DNA of 64,000 nt from Burkholderia sp. 9120 (GTDB lineage Bacteria > Pseudomonadota > Gammaproteobacteria > Burkholderiales > Burkholderiaceae), in assembly GCF_000745015.1 (NCBI RefSeq), contig NZ_JQNA01000002.1:5022001-5086000 (forward strand). The letters run 5' to 3'. Position 1 is the first letter of the stretch; every line of letters starts with the position of its first letter. Below are positions 62,497 to 64,000 of the stretch, in pieces. Position numbers and translations under genes: made by a program. Below the pieces are notes generated by a model. The model saw nothing but the letters and a program-made list of their open reading frames with translations, did no database searches and had not been told where the DNA came from.

Positions 62497-62946
62497 TCAA
62501 AAGGTGGAGTTCAAAACCGCTTTTTCGGTCAGGTTTTGCCGCAGGATTTCCAGACACTTATCCTGTTCATGTCGCCGCATCTCCCAGAACGATAGCGACG
62601 CTCGACGCGGTTTGGTGCGTGCTTCGTTCGGGCGGTTGTAGTGGATCGTGAGAAGAAAGCGGCCCCGCTTGATCAACACGATGTTCTCGTAAAAAATCTC
62701 GATGCGCGCCACCTTGCATCGGTCGTCATAAAAAACTGCGCGAGTGGTGAGGCTCATGCTGACCAACGCGATCAAAGGCGTAAAAAAGGTCATTAGAACC
62801 GTGCCAAAGCTCATGAACGGGTTCGATGCTGCGAGGAAGAAGAAACACCCGAGGATGATCAGAATCGTGACGCCGAAGGCCGGCATCGCAAAGCGGCTAC
62901 CGCGTATTGTCAGTTGCGGTCCGTTGGGCTGGGATAGGGTATTCAT
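62497..62946 (-). CDS. Hypothetical membrane protein
   Basis: A 149-residue protein with two hydrophobic helices (about residues 22-40 and 45-65) followed by a cytoplasmic domain of about 80 residues, MSLTTRAVFYDDRCKVARIEIFYENIVLIKRGRFLLTIHYNRPNEARTK, which looks like a PH-like or YcxB-type beta domain. No family name is certain. It is read on the minus strand, upstream of the small exported protein gene, and sits in a slightly A/T-richer stretch. Confidence 0.7.
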   Translation of the reverse strand: MNTLSQPNGPQLTIRGSRFAMPAFGVTILIILGCFFFLAASNPFMSFGTVLMTFFTPLIALVSMSLTTRAVFYDDRCKVARIEIFYENIVLIKRGRFLLTIHYNRPNEARTKPRRASLSFWEMRRHEQDKCLEILRQNLTEKAVLNSTF

Positions 62947-63112
62947 AGCTGGAATTTAAAGTTGGACTCGTAGTCGGTATCAGGCCGGGTTTTATCTTGC
63001 CCTATTCCGCCTTGGTAAGGCTGCGATAAATTTTTTTGGCAAACGTTATTGGGCTGGGGGAGTATTTTGCACGATGGGTCGGATGTTGGGAGTATGAATA
63101 CGCGAGACTGAT

Positions 63113-63424
63113 TCATCTGGCATCAGATTCGGTAGTTTTATTGTTTATGGCTGTCGAGTTTTGATTGGCGAACAGATACGGACTGTTCAGCGGCAGCGCC
63201 TTCAGTTCGAGTTCGAACCCCGTCCGCACGTCGTTGCCCCGCGTTCGAAGACGCGTGCGCTGCGGACACGCCACGAAGACGTTTAGTCGGGCCTTTCTTA
63301 TGGACGCGTGAACGGCGAAAATGCGCTGGGCCCGCTGTGTGATTGTCCGTTGTGGCTCCCGGCCGGGCTCGGCGCGGACAAGCTCGTTGTAGTCGTCGTA
63401 GTCGTTGTAGTCGTCGTGTTCGGA
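63113..63424 (-). other. Open frame giving an alternative C-terminus to the right-edge protein
   Basis: On the minus strand a frame that differs from the upstream gene stays open from 63424 to a TGA at 63113-63115 (103 codons), with G/C-rich third positions. It opens SEHDDYNDYDDYNELVRAEP and ends with LNVFVACPQRTRLRTRG and FELELKALPLNSPYLFANQN, all unlike random sequence. It has no start codon of its own, and an in-frame TAG at 63425-63427 separates it from upstream sequence. A one-base shift from the Pro/Ser/Thr-rich gene would join the two, so it probably is the real C-terminus of that gene after a frameshift. Confidence 0.6.
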
Positions 63425-64000
63425 CTATGCCGGCTCGTCGGCGGAAACGGACTCAGCGACGTTGACGGCTGCGGTCGCGGCGCCGGACTGAAGGCGGAAA
63501 ACAGCGACGAGGAAAACGCGTGCGACGAACCGCCCGGCGAGGGCAGCGACGGGGTCGGCAAACTGAAGCTCGGGGGCGGGAAAGCAAACGTTAAGGTGGG
63601 CGCATTGAGCGCCGGGGCCGACGGCGCACCGAGCGCGGTATCGGCTTGCCGAGCGACCTTGCGTGCGCCTGACTCGGAGGGCGAACTCGCGAACAGCGGC
63701 GATAGCAGGCTCGACGAAGTCGTGCTCTGGTTGCCCGGAGGCGACGTGGGGGGTAGCCGTAGCGGCGACAGCGCACGTGACGACGATGACACAGGCGCCG
63801 AATCCTGTGTCGGACTCCATAAGCCAAAGTGGCTGTACGCAGCGTGATAATCCGGCGACCCCGGCGGCGTGCGCGGGGCGTCGAATACGGCCGGTTCGAT
63901 TTCTGCCAGAATCCTGCTGCCTTCGCGCAAACTATCCCGACGTTTGCGCTTTTTGGTAGCCGGATCGTTCAGTGTCTGAATGACGCCAAAAAGCCTTTGG
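63298..64000 (-). CDS. Pro/Ser/Thr-rich protein running off the right edge
   Basis: The visible part is the C-terminal 233 codons of a longer protein; the N-terminus lies beyond the window. Codon use (TCG, CCG, CTG, GCG) supports this frame. Near the right edge a basic run KKRKRR is followed by REGSRILAEIEP, and then the chain becomes Pro/Ser/Thr-rich and disordered, with a 12-residue Thr run encoded by ACN triplets (about 63382-63417). It ends at TAA 63298-63300. The frame may have been shifted near 63425, because another frame carries better-looking sequence from there on. No family recognised; a secreted or effector-type protein is only a guess. Confidence 0.6.
   Translation of the reverse strand, partial: QRLFGVIQTLNDPATKKRKRRDSLREGSRILAEIEPAVFDAPRTPPGSPDYHAAYSHFGLWSPTQDSAPVSSSSRALSPLRLPPTSPPGNQSTTSSSLLSPLFASSPSESGARKVARQADTALGAPSAPALNAPTLTFAFPPPSFSLPTPSLPSPGGSSHAFSSSLFSAFSPAPRPQPSTSLSPFPPTSRHSPNTTTTTTTTTTTSLSAPSPAGSHNGQSHSGPSAFSPFTRP

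Noticed and set aside
63425..63820. Minus-strand frame of 131 codons inside the Pro/Ser/Thr-rich gene
   Set aside because: It has poor third-position G/C compared with the Pro/Ser/Thr-rich frame there and ends at TAG; only its continuation beyond 63425 looks coding.
63308..63847. Plus-strand frame rich in Val and Gly at the right edge
   Set aside because: The Val run is the complement of the ACN repeat; codon use favours the minus strand.
1..64000. CRISPR array, tRNA, rRNA, insertion sequence or prophage
   Set aside because: No repeat-spacer pattern, cloverleaf, transposase or phage gene was noticed on reading; the only tandem repeat is the 12-bp unit at 9223-9270.

Overview
The window looks like a chromosomal stretch of a high-GC betaproteobacterium of the Burkholderiaceae, most like Paraburkholderia or Burkholderia. 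This is inferred from strong G/C bias at third codon positions, six LysR regulators with divergent targets, and typical families of the group (AcpA-type phosphoesterase, BPSS1780-like membrane protein, short-form ArgC, PpnP, YheO/DauR regulator, split transketolase). No rRNA, tRNA, insertion sequence, prophage or CRISPR array was seen. It reads as an accessory and metabolic region made of many small gene cassettes.

Layout. 1-4.3 kb: a di-haem peroxidase cut by the left edge, an AcpA-like lipoprotein and a choloylglycine-hydrolase family enzyme. 4.3-7.2 kb: an operon of a YheO-type regulator, an ornithine-cyclodeaminase-like enzyme and a threonine-synthase-like PLP enzyme. 7.3-12 kb: a chemoreceptor, then a thioesterase / class A beta-lactamase / acyltransferase operon. 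12.4-18.4 kb: three GNAT enzymes, a GntR-symporter pair and a serine hydrolase. 18.4-20.2 kb: a histidyl-tRNA-synthetase-like pseudogene behind a histidine-rich leader peptide and attenuator, and an AraC/GyrI regulator. 20.4-26.8 kb: cupin, Amj flippase, MHS transporter, dehydrogenase, split transketolase and LysR. 27-38 kb: MHYT protein, a GNAT-kinase-SRPBCC operon, PpnP, LysR/SDR, DUF1326-DUF2182 pair and a polysaccharide flippase. 38-50 kb: sterol-desaturase-like hydroxylase, LysR/SDR pairs, and an FMO-RidA-DUF1028-M20 operon with its LysR and an NCS1 permease. 50-58 kb: YiaAB protein, papain-like protein, XRE regulator, argC with LysR, EAL-HDOD protein and small hypotheticals. 58-61.5 kb: cytochrome b561, a BPSS1780-like protein and a PadR-HAAS pair. 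61.6-64 kb: small exported or membrane proteins and a Pro/Ser/Thr-rich protein running off the right edge.

The strongest unusual signal is at 18407-19249 (minus strand). A 29-residue leader with four consecutive His codons precedes a rho-independent terminator, and then a 213-codon stand-alone HisRS-like catalytic core. That core lacks both the insertion domain and the anticodon-binding domain and carries one frameshift plus one in-frame TAG. This looks like a histidine-controlled HisRS-like paralogue in decay. Other items worth checking are a beta-lactamase whose KTG box reads RPG, two SDR enzymes each missing one residue of the YxxxK pair, a PadR-HAAS locus with a readable promoter and paired operators, and a frame switch in the low-complexity protein at the right edge.

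Coordinates and reading frames were worked out by hand from the sequence. Family names come from recognising motifs, not from database searches.
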